Notes: generated by a model not told the origin, from the sequence alone. Shown: positions 49,160 to 58,720, counted from the stretch's first letter. The stretch: DNA of 64,000 nucleotides from Pseudomonas alkylphenolica (GCF_004025535.1 NZ_QJRG01000047.1:1110946-1174945), one strand, 5' to 3'. Made by a program: numbers and translations.

Positions 49160-50902
49160 ATGCAACGATTGATTCCCAACCTGCTGGCCGCCGCGCTGGC
49201 CTGTTCTTCCTTCTACGCGATGGCTGCCGCCGACCTGGTGCTGGTCAACGGCAAGGTGTACACCGCCGAGCCCGGTCAGGCCCTGATGCAGGCGGTGGCG
49301 ATCAAGGATGGCAAGATTCTGCAGGTCGGCAGCGATGCGCAGATCAACGCCCTGGCCGATGCCAGCACACAACGCATCGACCTGGCGGGCAAGGTGCTGA
49401 TGCCCGGCATGATCGACACCCACAGCCATCCGGTGTTTGCCGGCGCGGCGACGCTGGGGGCCAATCTGGAGGACGAGGTCAAACCCGTACCGGAGCTTGA
49501 GCAGTGGATCCTGGAGCAGGTCAAGGAAGGCCGTGGACGTGCGGGTGATGTGATCAGCATTGCCGGGGTGAGTTCGGCGTACTGGGAGCAGAACCAGGCA
49601 CTCGCCAAGGTCTTCAATCAGGGGCGCTGGGCTGATCAGCCGCTGGTACTGGGCGGCATCGATGGCCACACCGGCTGGGCCAACAACGCCATGCTCAAGC
49701 GACTGAACATCGATGCGGCGGCGGTCAAGGCAATGTCGGAAAAAGACCGTGGCTACGTTGGCCACGCTGCCGACTTCACGCCAAATGGCAATTTTTCCGA
49801 AGCGGGCTGGGACCGGGTGCGTAGCCAGATCCCGGCAGCCAGTAAAGACTTTATGCTCAAGGCCGCCCGTGAGGCGGTGCGCATCAACAACCAGTACGGG
49901 GTTACCGCCTGGATGGATGCAGCGTCGAACGCCGGCAGCGATGATTCGCTGTTTGACTTCAAGGCCACCGCGCAAAGCTACGGCGTGTTGCCGCTGTACC
50001 GGGAGCTGGCCGAAAACGGTGAGCTGAGTGCCCATGTCGCGGCGTTGCTGCTGACCAACTCCAGGAGCACGCCGGCCGACCTTGAAGTGCTGGACACGGT
50101 GAAGAAAGCCTTCGAAGGCGTACCCAACCTGAGCTTTCCCGGAATCAAGATCTTCGTTGACGGTGTTCTGGAATACCCCGGGCAAACCGCTGCGATGCTG
50201 GCGCCCTATAAAAACAGCAGTAAACGCGGCGAGCTGCTGATCGACCCGGCGCACTTCGGCGAGCTGGTGGTGGCCGCCGAGAAGCGTGACTGGATCGTGC
50301 ACATGCATGCGGTCGGTGACCGTGCCGTACAGGAATCGCTCAACGGTGTGGCCTATGCACGCAAGCTCGACAGCACCCCCCGAGGCCACAGCATCACTCA
50401 CCTGCAAGTGGTCGATCCCAAGGACTTCCCGCGCTTCAAGCAGCTGGGCGTGATTGCATCGATGCAGTTGCTCTGGGCGACGGGGGAGAACTACACCGTC
50501 GAACTGGTCAAACCCTACATCAGCGCCTCGGCGTACAGCCATCAATATCCGGCGCACTCGCTGCTGCAGGCCGGTGCAACGATCGCCGGTGCCAGTGACT
50601 GGCCGGTGTCCAGCCCCAACCCGTGGAACGCCATTGCCCAGGCCATCACCCGCAAGGGCCCGCTGGGGGTACTCAATGCCAAGGAAAGCATCGACCGTCA
50701 GGCGATGTTCCAGGCCTATACCCTCAACGCGGCGAAAACCCTGCGCCTGGAGCAGCAGATCGGCTCGCTGGCACCTGGCAAGCAGGCCGACCTGATCGTC
50801 CTTGACCGCGATGTGTTCAGCGTCGACAACGACGCGCTGTTCGAGACCAAAGTGCTCAAGACCTTTTTCGCCGGCAAGCAGGTCTACGCCCCGGCCTCCT
50901 GA
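49160..50902 (+). CDS. Periplasmic amidohydrolase, YtcJ-like
   Basis: A 580-residue metal-dependent hydrolase of the YtcJ/amidohydrolase-3 group. A signal peptide (ends YAMAAADL) precedes VNGKVYTAEPGQALMQAVAI; the metal site is LMPGMIDTHSHPVF, later HMHAVGDRAVQESL, and GASDWPVSSPNPW holds the catalytic Asp. It hydrolyses an amide or cyclic amide in the periplasm; substrate unknown. A porin-like protein gene follows, suggesting joint uptake of the substrate under the LuxR regulator. Confidence 0.92.
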   Translation: MQRLIPNLLAAALACSSFYAMAAADLVLVNGKVYTAEPGQALMQAVAIKDGKILQVGSDAQINALADASTQRIDLAGKVLMPGMIDTHSHPVFAGAATLGANLEDEVKPVPELEQWILEQVKEGRGRAGDVISIAGVSSAYWEQNQALAKVFNQGRWADQPLVLGGIDGHTGWANNAMLKRLNIDAAAVKAMSEKDRGYVGHAADFTPNGNFSEAGWDRVRSQIPAASKDFMLKAAREAVRINNQYGVTAWMDAASNAGSDDSLFDFKATAQSYGVLPLYRELAENGELSAHVAALLLTNSRSTPADLEVLDTVKKAFEGVPNLSFPGIKIFVDGVLEYPGQTAAMLAPYKNSSKRGELLIDPAHFGELVVAAEKRDWIVHMHAVGDRAVQESLNGVAYARKLDSTPRGHSITHLQVVDPKDFPRFKQLGVIASMQLLWATGENYTVELVKPYISASAYSHQYPAHSLLQAGATIAGASDWPVSSPNPWNAIAQAITRKGPLGVLNAKESIDRQAMFQAYTLNAAKTLRLEQQIGSLAPGKQADLIVLDRDVFSVDNDALFETKVLKTFFAGKQVYAPAS

Positions 50903-50991
50903 CACCCCACCAGCAACACCGTTCGGCCCCTTGCAGTGCGAGGGGCTCGCTATCGCTTTGCCCTGACAATCAATAACAACAAGGGTTGTGT

Positions 50992-51732
50992 ATGAACGCA
51001 CGTGCCATCTTTACCGCCGCCAGCCTGCTCCTGGCTCCATTGTCCGGCCAGGCGCTGACCCTGAGCGAGGACTACACCCTGGAAATCGACCTTGCCGCCG
51101 TCAGCGACTACCGCTCCCGTGGTATCTCGCAAACCCTCGGCGACCCGGCGCTGCAGGGCGGCGCTACGCTGATTCATAGCAGCGGTTTATACCTGGGGGC
51201 CTGGACCTCCAATGTCGATTACGGCTATGACTTCAAGACCCGCCAGGAAGTGGACTACTACGCCGGCTGGTACTGGCAGGCCACTGACGCCATCAGCCTG
51301 GACCTTGGCTACCTCAAGTACAGCTACCCCAAGGAAGGCCAGTTCAACATGAGTGAAATCTACGCCATCCTCGACCTGTACGGGGTCAAGCTGGGCGCCT
51401 ACTACTCCAGCGATGCCCCCAACGCCTTCGGCAAAGACCAGGACACGCTCTACAGCTACCTCGGCTACAGCTTTGCCTTGCCAGCCGAGGTCGGGCTGGA
51501 GCTGCGACTGGGGTACAACGACGTAAAAGACCCGGCGTTCTGGTCGGCCAGCGGCGACAACCGCGACAGCTACTACGAGTGGGAGGCCAAGCTGACCCGC
51601 GCGTTCTTCGGCATCACCTGGGGGCTGAGCTACATCGATACCGACCTGTCGAAAAGCGAGTGCCTGGGCTGGTATGGCTATGACGATCTGTGCTCGGCTA
51701 CAGTGGTGGTGAGTGCCAGCAAGATCTTCTGA
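50992..51732 (+). CDS. TorF-family putative outer-membrane porin
   Basis: A 246-residue beta-barrel protein with signal peptide (cleavage after SGQA). LAAVSDYRSRGISQTLGDPA is the start signature of the TorF/TIGR02001 family, and many alternating aromatic strands end with a C-terminal Phe (VSASKIF), typical of outer-membrane proteins. It follows the amidohydrolase by 89 bases. AAGGG lies six bases before ATG. Confidence 0.88.
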   Translation: MNARAIFTAASLLLAPLSGQALTLSEDYTLEIDLAAVSDYRSRGISQTLGDPALQGGATLIHSSGLYLGAWTSNVDYGYDFKTRQEVDYYAGWYWQATDAISLDLGYLKYSYPKEGQFNMSEIYAILDLYGVKLGAYYSSDAPNAFGKDQDTLYSYLGYSFALPAEVGLELRLGYNDVKDPAFWSASGDNRDSYYEWEAKLTRAFFGITWGLSYIDTDLSKSECLGWYGYDDLCSATVVVSASKIF

Positions 51733-51758
51733 ACCCACCCACTGCGCCAGAGCACTGC

Positions 51759-52955
51759 ATGCCGTCACCGCGTCCGGACGACCACACCCCGTGGCAGATC
51801 TTGCTGATCTTCCTGCGCCTGGGCCTGACCTCATTTGGCGGCCCGGTTGCGCACCTGGGCTATTTTCGTGACGAGTTCGTCGTGCGTCGCCGTTGGCTGA
51901 GCGAACGCAGTTATGCCGACCTGGTCGGGCTCTGTCAGTTTCTGCCGGGCCCCGCCAGTAGCCAGGTCGGTATTGCCCTGGGGCTTTCCCGCGCCGGGTA
52001 TTGCGGCGCACTGGCGGCGTGGGCTGGCTTTACCTTGCCATCAGCGCTGGTGCTGATCGCCCTGGCCTTGGGTATTGCCAGTTCGGCACAGGTCATACCC
52101 GGGGGTGTGTTGCACGGACTCAAGGTGGTGGCGGTGGCCGTAGTGGCGCAGGCAGTGTGGGGGATGGGGCGTAGCCTGTGTGCAAGCCGCGGGCGGGTGG
52201 CATTGATGGTTGTTGTCACCGCGCTGGTGCTCTGGATGCCATCGGTGTGGACTCAGGTCGCAGTGATTGCCGGCGCCGGGGTGGTCGGGGTGTGGCTGTT
52301 CAAGCCGCAGCAGCCGGTCGACCCTGCACCGTTGACAGTTGACGTCAGCCGGCGGGCAGCCTTGTGCTGTCTGGGGGTATTCCTGGCCTTGCTGGCAGGG
52401 CTGCCGCTATTGGCCGCGCTCTGGCCCAGCCCGACACTGAAAATGGTCGATGCCTTCTATCGCAGTGGCGCCCTGGTGTTTGGCGGCGGTCATGTGGTGT
52501 TGCCATTGCTGCAGGCGGAAGTGGTGCCCAGCGGCTGGGTGAGCAATGCGACATTTCTTGCCGGCTACGGCGCTACTCAGGCAATGCCAGGGCCGCTGTT
52601 TACCTTCGCCGCGTTTCTCGGAGCGTCGATGCAGGGGCCGCTGTCCGGCTGGATGGGCGGGTTGCTGGCGCTGGTTGCGATCTTCAGTTCGTCATTCCTG
52701 CTGGTTTTCGGCGCGCTGCCATTCTGGACGCAATTACGGCACAACCTGCGTATGCAAGCAGCGATGCAGGGCGTTAACGCGGCGGTAGTGGGCCTGCTGC
52801 TGGCGGCGCTGTACCAACCGGTGTGGACCAGTGCGATTGCGCAGCCTGCAGATTTTGTTCTGGCGCTGCTGGCCCTGCTGGCATTGATGATCTTCAAGCT
52901 GCCAGCCTGGCTGGTGGTTGCAGCCTGTGGCCTGGGAGGCTGGTGGCTGAGTTAG
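51759..52955 (+). CDS. chrA: Chromate transporter (ChrA), two CHR domains
   Basis: A 398-residue CHR-family transporter with two homologous halves: LRLGLTSFGGPVAHLGYFRD..LCQFLPGPASSQVG in the first and GALVFGGGHVVLPLLQAEVV..GYGATQAMPGPLFTFA in the second. Members export chromate and give resistance, though many have unknown substrates. About 10-11 membrane helices. Start at 51759. It follows the porin gene by 26 bases and overlaps the stop of the convergent small gene by four bases. Confidence 0.93.
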   Translation: MPSPRPDDHTPWQILLIFLRLGLTSFGGPVAHLGYFRDEFVVRRRWLSERSYADLVGLCQFLPGPASSQVGIALGLSRAGYCGALAAWAGFTLPSALVLIALALGIASSAQVIPGGVLHGLKVVAVAVVAQAVWGMGRSLCASRGRVALMVVVTALVLWMPSVWTQVAVIAGAGVVGVWLFKPQQPVDPAPLTVDVSRRAALCCLGVFLALLAGLPLLAALWPSPTLKMVDAFYRSGALVFGGGHVVLPLLQAEVVPSGWVSNATFLAGYGATQAMPGPLFTFAAFLGASMQGPLSGWMGGLLALVAIFSSSFLLVFGALPFWTQLRHNLRMQAAMQGVNAAVVGLLLAALYQPVWTSAIAQPADFVLALLALLALMIFKLPAWLVVAACGLGGWWLS

Positions 52956-53251
52956 CCCGGCTGACTCAACAAGCGCTCGATCTGGGCCATTTCCCAGGTG
53001 CTGAGCAAGCTGACCGGGTCGGTGCCGTAGCGTTGCCAGGTGTCCAGCGAACCCTGGCGGCCATCGGGGTGGTGGCAGCGCTCGCAGTGGTGCAGGTGGC
53101 TGCCTTCGAAATCCAGCAGTAACTGCCAGCCTTCGATGTCGACCCAGACCCGCTCATTGGCCTCGGGCCGGTCGAGCTTCTGCAGCCTGCGCACGCCCAT
53201 GGCCGCGTCGCGCAACTGCTGGTAAACCTCTCGGGGAAACAGGGTGGGCAT
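52952..53251 (-). CDS. Small conserved Pseudomonas protein (DUF7693-like)
   Basis: A 99-residue cytoplasmic protein. REVYQQLRDAAMGVRRLQKL, HCERCHHPDGR and WQRYGTDPVSLLSTWEMAQI are reminiscent of a Pseudomonas-specific family that I remember as DUF7693. The CxxC followed by HH may bind a metal. The start at 53251 (MPTLFPREVY) has AAGG upstream. Function unknown. It is divergent from the FecI-like gene. Confidence 0.72.
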   Translation of the reverse strand: MPTLFPREVYQQLRDAAMGVRRLQKLDRPEANERVWVDIEGWQLLLDFEGSHLHHCERCHHPDGRQGSLDTWQRYGTDPVSLLSTWEMAQIERLLSQPG

Positions 53252-53295
53252 GGTTAACCTTGTGTGGGGGGATTGTATATTCACAGTGCCATCAC

Positions 53296-53314
53296 GATAA
53301 TGAGACTAATTACC
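53296..53314 (+). promoter_or_regulatory. Fur box upstream of fecI-like gene
   Basis: GATAATGAGACTAATTACC matches the 19-bp Fur consensus (GATAATGATAATCATTATC) at 15 positions. It lies 20 bases before the sigma-factor start codon, so the unit is expected to be iron-repressed. Confidence 0.85.
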
Positions 53315-53333
53315 ATTAGCGTGTGATGCCGTT

Positions 53334-53840
53334 GTGACCAGCACTGTCGACTCCAAGGCTCTCGTGGCCGACCTGTACAGCGATCATCATCGCTGGTTGC
53401 GCGCCTGGCTGTATCGCCGGCTGAACTGTCCGCACGATGCGGCGGACCTGGCACAGGATACCTTCGTCCGGGCCATGGGCAGTAGTGCCTTGCCGGTGAT
53501 CGAGGAACCTCGCGCCTTTCTTGCCACCGTGGCCCGGCGCCTGCTGAGCAACCTGTTCCGCCGTCGTGCGCTGGAGCAGGCGTACCTGGAGGAGTTGGGA
53601 CGATTGCCGGAACACTGCATGCCCTCGGCCGAGGATGTGCTGCTGGTGCGTGAAGCCCTGGCGCAGATCGATCGTCTGCTCGATGGCCTGCCGGCGCGGG
53701 CGCGTCACGCGTTTATCCTGCACCGCCTGGAAGGCTTGACCCAACCGGCTATTGCCGAGCGGCTGGGGGTGTCGCTGGCCTCGGTCGAGCGCGATTTGCG
53801 CCGGGCATTCCTGCATTGCCTGAGTGAGCCGAGCGAATGA
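53334..53840 (+). CDS. FecI-like ECF sigma factor
   Basis: A 168-residue iron-starvation sigma factor: region 2 (LYSDHHRWLRAWLYRRLNCP, AADLAQDTFVRAM) and region 4 (LPARARHAFILHRLEGLTQP, AIAERLGVSLASVERDL). It starts with GTG. Its stop overlaps the start of the FecR gene (ATGA). Cell-surface signalling by the adjacent TonB receptor would activate it to transcribe the receptor gene. Confidence 0.93.
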   Translation: MTSTVDSKALVADLYSDHHRWLRAWLYRRLNCPHDAADLAQDTFVRAMGSSALPVIEEPRAFLATVARRLLSNLFRRRALEQAYLEELGRLPEHCMPSAEDVLLVREALAQIDRLLDGLPARARHAFILHRLEGLTQPAIAERLGVSLASVERDLRRAFLHCLSEPSE

Positions 53841-54811
53841 GCCGCCTGCCCATTGACCGTGTCACCCGTGAGGCCATCGACTGGCTGCTCAAGCTGGAGC
53901 GCGCTCCGGCGGGCAGCCCCATGCAGTCGGCCTTTGACTGTTGGCTGCGGCGCTGCCCGACGCATCAGCTTGCCTGGCAACGGGTCAACGCGGTGATGGC
54001 GGCGCCATTGGCTGACCTGCAGCAGGCTGAACAACGCACGCCGGGGCAGTTGGCACTGGCCAGCCGTAGCCTGCGCGAGCTGCCGACGACGTCGCGGCGC
54101 AAGGTGCTCGGTGGCGGCCTGGCCATGTTGCTGGTCGGGCTCGGCAGTGCCGGTATTGCCCATCGGCGCACGCCGCTCGATGACCTGCTGGCCGATTTGC
54201 ACACTGGTACCGGCGAGCGGCGAGCCTTCACATTGGCGGACGGTTCGCGCCTGCGCCTGAACGCTCGCAGTGCCGTGGATCTGCGTTTCAACGCCAGCCA
54301 GCGTCTGGTCGTGCTGCGTGCGGGTGAATTGCAGGTCGATGTCACACCTGAGCCGGGCAGGCCGTTTATCGTGGCCACCGCCCAGGGGCAAGTGCAGGCC
54401 TTGGGTACGCGCTTCAGCGTGCGTCAGGACGAGGGCGACAGCCTGGTTGCCGTGCAACAGCACAGCGTCCTGCTCATTACCGGCAACGCCGCCGCCCTGC
54501 GGGTCGAGGAAGGGCAGGCGTTTCGCTTTGACGGGCTGCGCAGTGAAGCCGTGGCGCCGTCCTTGCGCACCCGTGCGGGCTGGGCCGAAGGCCGCGTGGA
54601 TGTGCGTGACGAGCCGTTGGGCGAGCTGATCGAAGCCCTGCGCCCGTACCGTGCCGGGCTGTTGCGTGTCAGCCCGCAAGCGGCGCGGATCCGGGTGTAT
54701 GGCAGTTTTCCGCTGGACGACACCGAGCGCACCTTACTCTCGCTCAGCGAAACCTTGCCGATCCGTGTCGACAGCCTGGGCAGTTGGCTGACCCGTATCG
54801 ACGTGATCTGA
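53837..54811 (+). CDS. FecR-family anti-sigma/signal-relay protein
   Basis: A 324-residue FecR protein: N-terminal cytoplasmic FecR region (EAIDWLLKLERAPAGSPMQS, W..C...HQLAWQRVNAVM), one membrane helix (about 98-115, VLGGGLAMLLVGLGSAGIAH), and the periplasmic FecR domain (TGTGERRAFTLADGSRLRLN, ATAQGQVQALGTRFSVRQDE). It holds the sigma factor inactive until the receptor is loaded with ferric siderophore. Confidence 0.93.
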   Translation: MSRLPIDRVTREAIDWLLKLERAPAGSPMQSAFDCWLRRCPTHQLAWQRVNAVMAAPLADLQQAEQRTPGQLALASRSLRELPTTSRRKVLGGGLAMLLVGLGSAGIAHRRTPLDDLLADLHTGTGERRAFTLADGSRLRLNARSAVDLRFNASQRLVVLRAGELQVDVTPEPGRPFIVATAQGQVQALGTRFSVRQDEGDSLVAVQQHSVLLITGNAAALRVEEGQAFRFDGLRSEAVAPSLRTRAGWAEGRVDVRDEPLGELIEALRPYRAGLLRVSPQAARIRVYGSFPLDDTERTLLSLSETLPIRVDSLGSWLTRIDVI

Positions 54812-54899
54812 TTGTAAAAAAAACTGTGTGGGTCGTGAGGGGATCCGGGCAGTGGCGTGTCCTCGTTATGGACAACAACTTTGAACGAGCTCCCACACC

Positions 54900-57341
54900 A
54901 TGCCCGATTCCATGATCCGCCCCAGCTTGCTGGCCCTGGCCATCGCCCTGGGCGGCGCTGTGCCGCTGAGCGCGCTGGCGCAAAACGACAGCAGCGTCAG
55001 TGCCACCCAGATGTTCGACATCGCCGCCGGCGACCTGGGTGAAAGCCTCAGCCGCATTGCGCGCCAGTCGGGCCGCGTGCTGTCGGTAAAACCTGAATGG
55101 GTGCAGGGCAAACAGGCGCCCCAGGTGCGTGGCCAGTTCACCCCGGAGCAGGCGGCCAGCTACGCCTTGCGCGGCAGCGGCCTGAACCTGAGCATTACCG
55201 CGGGTGGCACCTGGAGCCTGGTGCCGGCGGCACAGGGCGATGCACTTGAGCTGGGCGCTACACAGATTACCGGGCAAAGCGCTGAAAACGCCTGGGGACC
55301 GGTAGTGGGGTACGTGGCCAAACGTACCGGCACCGCGACCAAGACCGATACCTCGGTGCTGGAAGTGCCGCAGACCATCAACATCATCACCCGGGATGAA
55401 ATCACGGCGCTGGGTTCGCAGTCGGTGACCCAGGCCTTGCGCTATACGCCGGGCATCACCGGCGGCGGTTTCTCCGATCGCGTCGGCATTTTTGACGAGC
55501 CGACCTCCCGCGGTTACTCGCCGACACCGCTGTACCTGGACGGCCTGCATTTGCCCTATGGCGGCGGCAGCACCGGTGGCGCCTTGCAGATCGACCCGTA
55601 CCTGCTCGAACGTATCGAGGTGATGAAGGGGCCATCGTCGGTGCTGTATGGGCAGAACCAGCCGGGCGGCCTGATCAACATGGTGTCCAAGCGCCCCACC
55701 GAAACGCCCATTCGTGAACTGAAGCTCGGTGGTGGCAGCCAGGACCGACGCGCGGCGGCCTTCGACTTCGGCGGGCCACTGGACGATCAGGGTGAGTTTC
55801 TCTATCGCCTGACCGGTAGCGGCTTCGACAAGAACGGCGAAATCGATTACGTCGAGCAACAGCGTTTCGTGCTGGCGCCCAGCCTCACCTGGAGCCCCAA
55901 CGATCAAACGCGGCTGACCCTGTACGGCCATTACCAGAAAGACAACGGTGTGCCCGAGGCCCAGGGATTGCCGGCGATCGGTACGCTGTACAGCAGCCCC
56001 AATGGCCGGATCAAGCGCAGCCGCTTTATCGGTGAGCCGGACGTCAATGCCTACGATCGCGAGCAGTACACCTTCGGCTACGAGCTGAGCCATGAACTGA
56101 ACGATGTCTGGACGCTCAAGCAGAACTCGCGCTACGCCTATGTCGACGATCACTACCGGGCGCCATTGCACGGCTACCGCTTTGTCACCAACCCGCAAAC
56201 CGGGGTCGACGACCAGCGTTACCAGACACGCTATGGCGTGGACTGGAAGCAGCGCAACAAGGTGTTTGGCGTGGATAACATCGCCCAGGCGACGTTCAAC
56301 ACCTTTGACGTGGCGCATACCCTGTTGGTCGGTGTCGACTACTACCATTCAAATTCCAAGTTCCTTGGGCTGTACGATCGCAACCCGCCGATCATTGACC
56401 TGTACGACCCGGTCTACGGCCAGCCGATGAACTTCGGCCAGCCGTTCAACTGGGACAACACCACGACCCAGACCGGCCTGTATGTCCAGGACCAGCTGAA
56501 ATGGGACAACTGGTTCCTGACCCTGGGTGGCCGGTATGACTGGGCCGAAGTGGATACCCGCGAACCCATCGCCGGCAACTTCAGCAACGTCAAGGACGAG
56601 AAGTTCACCGGGCGTGCCGGGCTGGGCTATTCGTTCGATAACGGCGTGACCCCGTATGTGAGTTACAGCGAGTCGTTCCTGCCGTTGAGTGGTACCGACA
56701 GCGATGGCAAACCGTTCGAGCCGTCGACCGGCAAGCAGGTCGAGGCGGGGATCAAGTATCAGCCGCCCGGGCAGGACAGTTTTGTCCAGCTGTCGGTGTA
56801 CGAGATCAAACAACAGAACGTGCTGACCAGCGATCTGGACAATGCCGGGTTCTACAGCCAGGTGGGCGAGTTGCGTTCGCGCGGGGTGGAGCTTGAGGGC
56901 AAGGCCAACCTGACCGACAACCTCGGGGTGATCGCGTCGGTGTCGCGCAACGATGTGACCTATACCAAGGACAACGACGGCCGAGAGGGGCGTCATCCGG
57001 CAGGTACGCCGCCGCTGACGGCGTCGCTGTGGCTGGATTACCACTTTATCGGTGATACGCCACTGGCCGGCCTGGGCTTGGGGCTGGGCGCGCGCTATGT
57101 CCGCAGCAGTGACGGCAGCGACTATGCCGAGGACCATTTCTCGATTCCGTCCTACACGGTGTACGACGGGATGATTTCCTATGATTTGCAGCAGTCGCCG
57201 TTGCGCCTCAAAGGGGTGAAGGTGCAGATGAATCTGCAGAACCTCGAAGACAAGGTCTATGTGAGCCGCTGTACCAGTGATGTGGACTGCTATTACGGGG
57301 ACGGACGCACGATTACCACTGACCTGACCTACAACTGGTAG
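54900..57341 (+). CDS. TonB-dependent ferric-siderophore receptor with signalling (STN) domain
   Basis: An 813-residue outer-membrane receptor. After the signal peptide (ends ALAQND) comes the STN signalling domain (MFDIAAGDLGESLSRIARQS), a TonB box region, the plug (TINIITRDEITALGSQSVTQ, GPSSVLYGQNQPGGLINMVS) and a 22-strand barrel ending TYNW with aromatic terminus. It looks like the FpvA/FoxA/FiuA group of hydroxamate receptors; the exact siderophore cannot be told. The STN domain and the FecI/FecR genes upstream indicate surface signalling. No siderophore biosynthesis genes adjoin. Confidence 0.94.
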   Translation: MPDSMIRPSLLALAIALGGAVPLSALAQNDSSVSATQMFDIAAGDLGESLSRIARQSGRVLSVKPEWVQGKQAPQVRGQFTPEQAASYALRGSGLNLSITAGGTWSLVPAAQGDALELGATQITGQSAENAWGPVVGYVAKRTGTATKTDTSVLEVPQTINIITRDEITALGSQSVTQALRYTPGITGGGFSDRVGIFDEPTSRGYSPTPLYLDGLHLPYGGGSTGGALQIDPYLLERIEVMKGPSSVLYGQNQPGGLINMVSKRPTETPIRELKLGGGSQDRRAAAFDFGGPLDDQGEFLYRLTGSGFDKNGEIDYVEQQRFVLAPSLTWSPNDQTRLTLYGHYQKDNGVPEAQGLPAIGTLYSSPNGRIKRSRFIGEPDVNAYDREQYTFGYELSHELNDVWTLKQNSRYAYVDDHYRAPLHGYRFVTNPQTGVDDQRYQTRYGVDWKQRNKVFGVDNIAQATFNTFDVAHTLLVGVDYYHSNSKFLGLYDRNPPIIDLYDPVYGQPMNFGQPFNWDNTTTQTGLYVQDQLKWDNWFLTLGGRYDWAEVDTREPIAGNFSNVKDEKFTGRAGLGYSFDNGVTPYVSYSESFLPLSGTDSDGKPFEPSTGKQVEAGIKYQPPGQDSFVQLSVYEIKQQNVLTSDLDNAGFYSQVGELRSRGVELEGKANLTDNLGVIASVSRNDVTYTKDNDGREGRHPAGTPPLTASLWLDYHFIGDTPLAGLGLGLGARYVRSSDGSDYAEDHFSIPSYTVYDGMISYDLQQSPLRLKGVKVQMNLQNLEDKVYVSRCTSDVDCYYGDGRTITTDLTYNW

Positions 57342-57390
57342 GGGTTAGGTCCGCGCTTGCCTAACTAGCGTGGGTAATCTGTAAGTTGCG

Positions 57391-57777
57391 TTATGCGTCA
57401 CGCAACAAGTCGTTGGCATCGAGCAGGCGGTAGGCAATTTCCGGCTGGCGTTCAAGCGCACGGCGGATGGCGGCGGGGATGCTCTGGCGGGTCTTGCGGC
57501 ACAGGCCCGGCAGGTCGTCGATGTGAATGTTGAAGCCGCGCATGGTGCGCACTTCGTTGTAGCTGGGGCTGATCTGCACGCGAATACCAAGGTTTTCGTA
57601 GAGCTTGCGTTGCATGTGCTCAAGGTCGGCGAGATTGCACACGTTTTCTAGCCGCTCTAGCAGGCGCTTTTCCTCCTGCCGGGTGAGCAGCAGGATGCGC
57701 GAGTCCCGAAGCGTTTCACGCCCGCAATCGCAGGCGCCGGGCGGGCAGGGGGTGCGGGTAGGCAAGGAGGCGTTCAT
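57391..57777 (-). CDS. Conserved hypothetical protein with N-terminal CxxxxCxC motif
   Basis: A 128-residue protein with a cysteine cluster near the N-terminus (PCPPGACDCGRE) followed by a helical part (RILLLTRQEEKRLLERLENV) and a second part with a Cys (DLPGLCRKTRQSIPAAIRRA). I recognise this as a recurring Pseudomonas protein without assigned function. The Cys group could hold a metal or Fe-S cluster. The start at 57777 has GGAGG only two bases upstream, and 57789 is an alternative. It is convergent with the siderophore receptor. Confidence 0.7.
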   Translation of the reverse strand: MNASLPTRTPCPPGACDCGRETLRDSRILLLTRQEEKRLLERLENVCNLADLEHMQRKLYENLGIRVQISPSYNEVRTMRGFNIHIDDLPGLCRKTRQSIPAAIRRALERQPEIAYRLLDANDLLRDA

Positions 57778-57862
57778 GGCCTCCAGCATAGCGATGACGA
57801 CAGGCTTTTGCCCAGAGGCGAGCCGCTGTCTGTCGTCGGGCGGCTCGCCTGGGCTGGGCGAC

Positions 57863-58597
57863 TTATTCCTGCTTGAGTTTCCAGGTGCCCGGCAACGACA
57901 GGTCACCCGAACTGATGTCCCACACACTGCTGACGCACAGCAGCGGGTCGTGCAGGTCGGCATTGACCTTCAGCGCGGCGGTTACACCGTCATAGTTGAA
58001 ACTCTGCGGGAAGCCAACGGCTGCCAGCGGCACGCTGATCTGCGCCGCGTTCTTGTCAACGTTAAGCGCGTAGCCGGGTGAGTCGATGTAGATCGGCGCA
58101 CCTGGCCAGGTGGCCGGCAGTTTCGGTTTTGCCCCTTTGGGGATGTCACGCACCTTCAGGCCGCTCGGGCCGCAGCTTTCATCCTTGCTCAACACGACCC
58201 AGTGGGAGTGCCACAGACCGCCGTCGTTGTCGGTCTTGCCATCGCGGTTTTCATCGAGTTGCGGGGTGTCATCGAAGTCCGGGTGGGAAGTCAGCGCCAG
58301 GGCGAGGATCCCGGCCTTGGCCTCGAAGCCGACGCTGCTGCTGTCCAGGCTGGTGGGCCAGACATAGCTGTAGACCTCGGCCCCGGCAAACGCGCCCTTG
58401 GCGCTGGGCAGGCGGCTGCCGGCCTTGCCGTCGACCAGTTGTTCGAACACCAGGTTATCGCCTTGCTTGAAGACACGCGTCTGGACCAGGTCGAAAGCTG
58501 CCTCGGCGTTACCCTTGGCGCTGCTGATGCCTGGGCTTTCATGGGCCCAGGCCTGGGTGGCAAGCAAACTCAAGGTAAAGACCAGTGTGCGTTTCAT
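57863..58597 (-). CDS. Secreted protein with EF-hand-like loop
   Basis: A 244-residue protein with signal peptide MKRTLVFTLSLLATQAWA. A calcium-loop-like sequence DENRDGKTDNDGG occurs near residue 115, followed by LWHSHWVVLSKDESCG. Two Cys in the mature part (SCGP and LLCVS) may form a disulfide. I do not recognise the family. It is divergent from the MarR gene across 123 bases and may be controlled by it. AGGAGA lies upstream of the start. Confidence 0.78.
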   Translation of the reverse strand: MKRTLVFTLSLLATQAWAHESPGISSAKGNAEAAFDLVQTRVFKQGDNLVFEQLVDGKAGSRLPSAKGAFAGAEVYSYVWPTSLDSSSVGFEAKAGILALALTSHPDFDDTPQLDENRDGKTDNDGGLWHSHWVVLSKDESCGPSGLKVRDIPKGAKPKLPATWPGAPIYIDSPGYALNVDKNAAQISVPLAAVGFPQSFNYDGVTAALKVNADLHDPLLCVSSVWDISSGDLSLPGTWKLKQE

Positions 58598-58720
58598 GGG
58601 ATTTCTCCTGTGGATTATGGTTTCGAATCGATACCAACAAGCCTAAGCGCATCCCGCCCTTTGTCAATATAGTTTTTATTCGATACTATCTATCGACGTC
58701 ATTACCCGAGGTCACCCATC

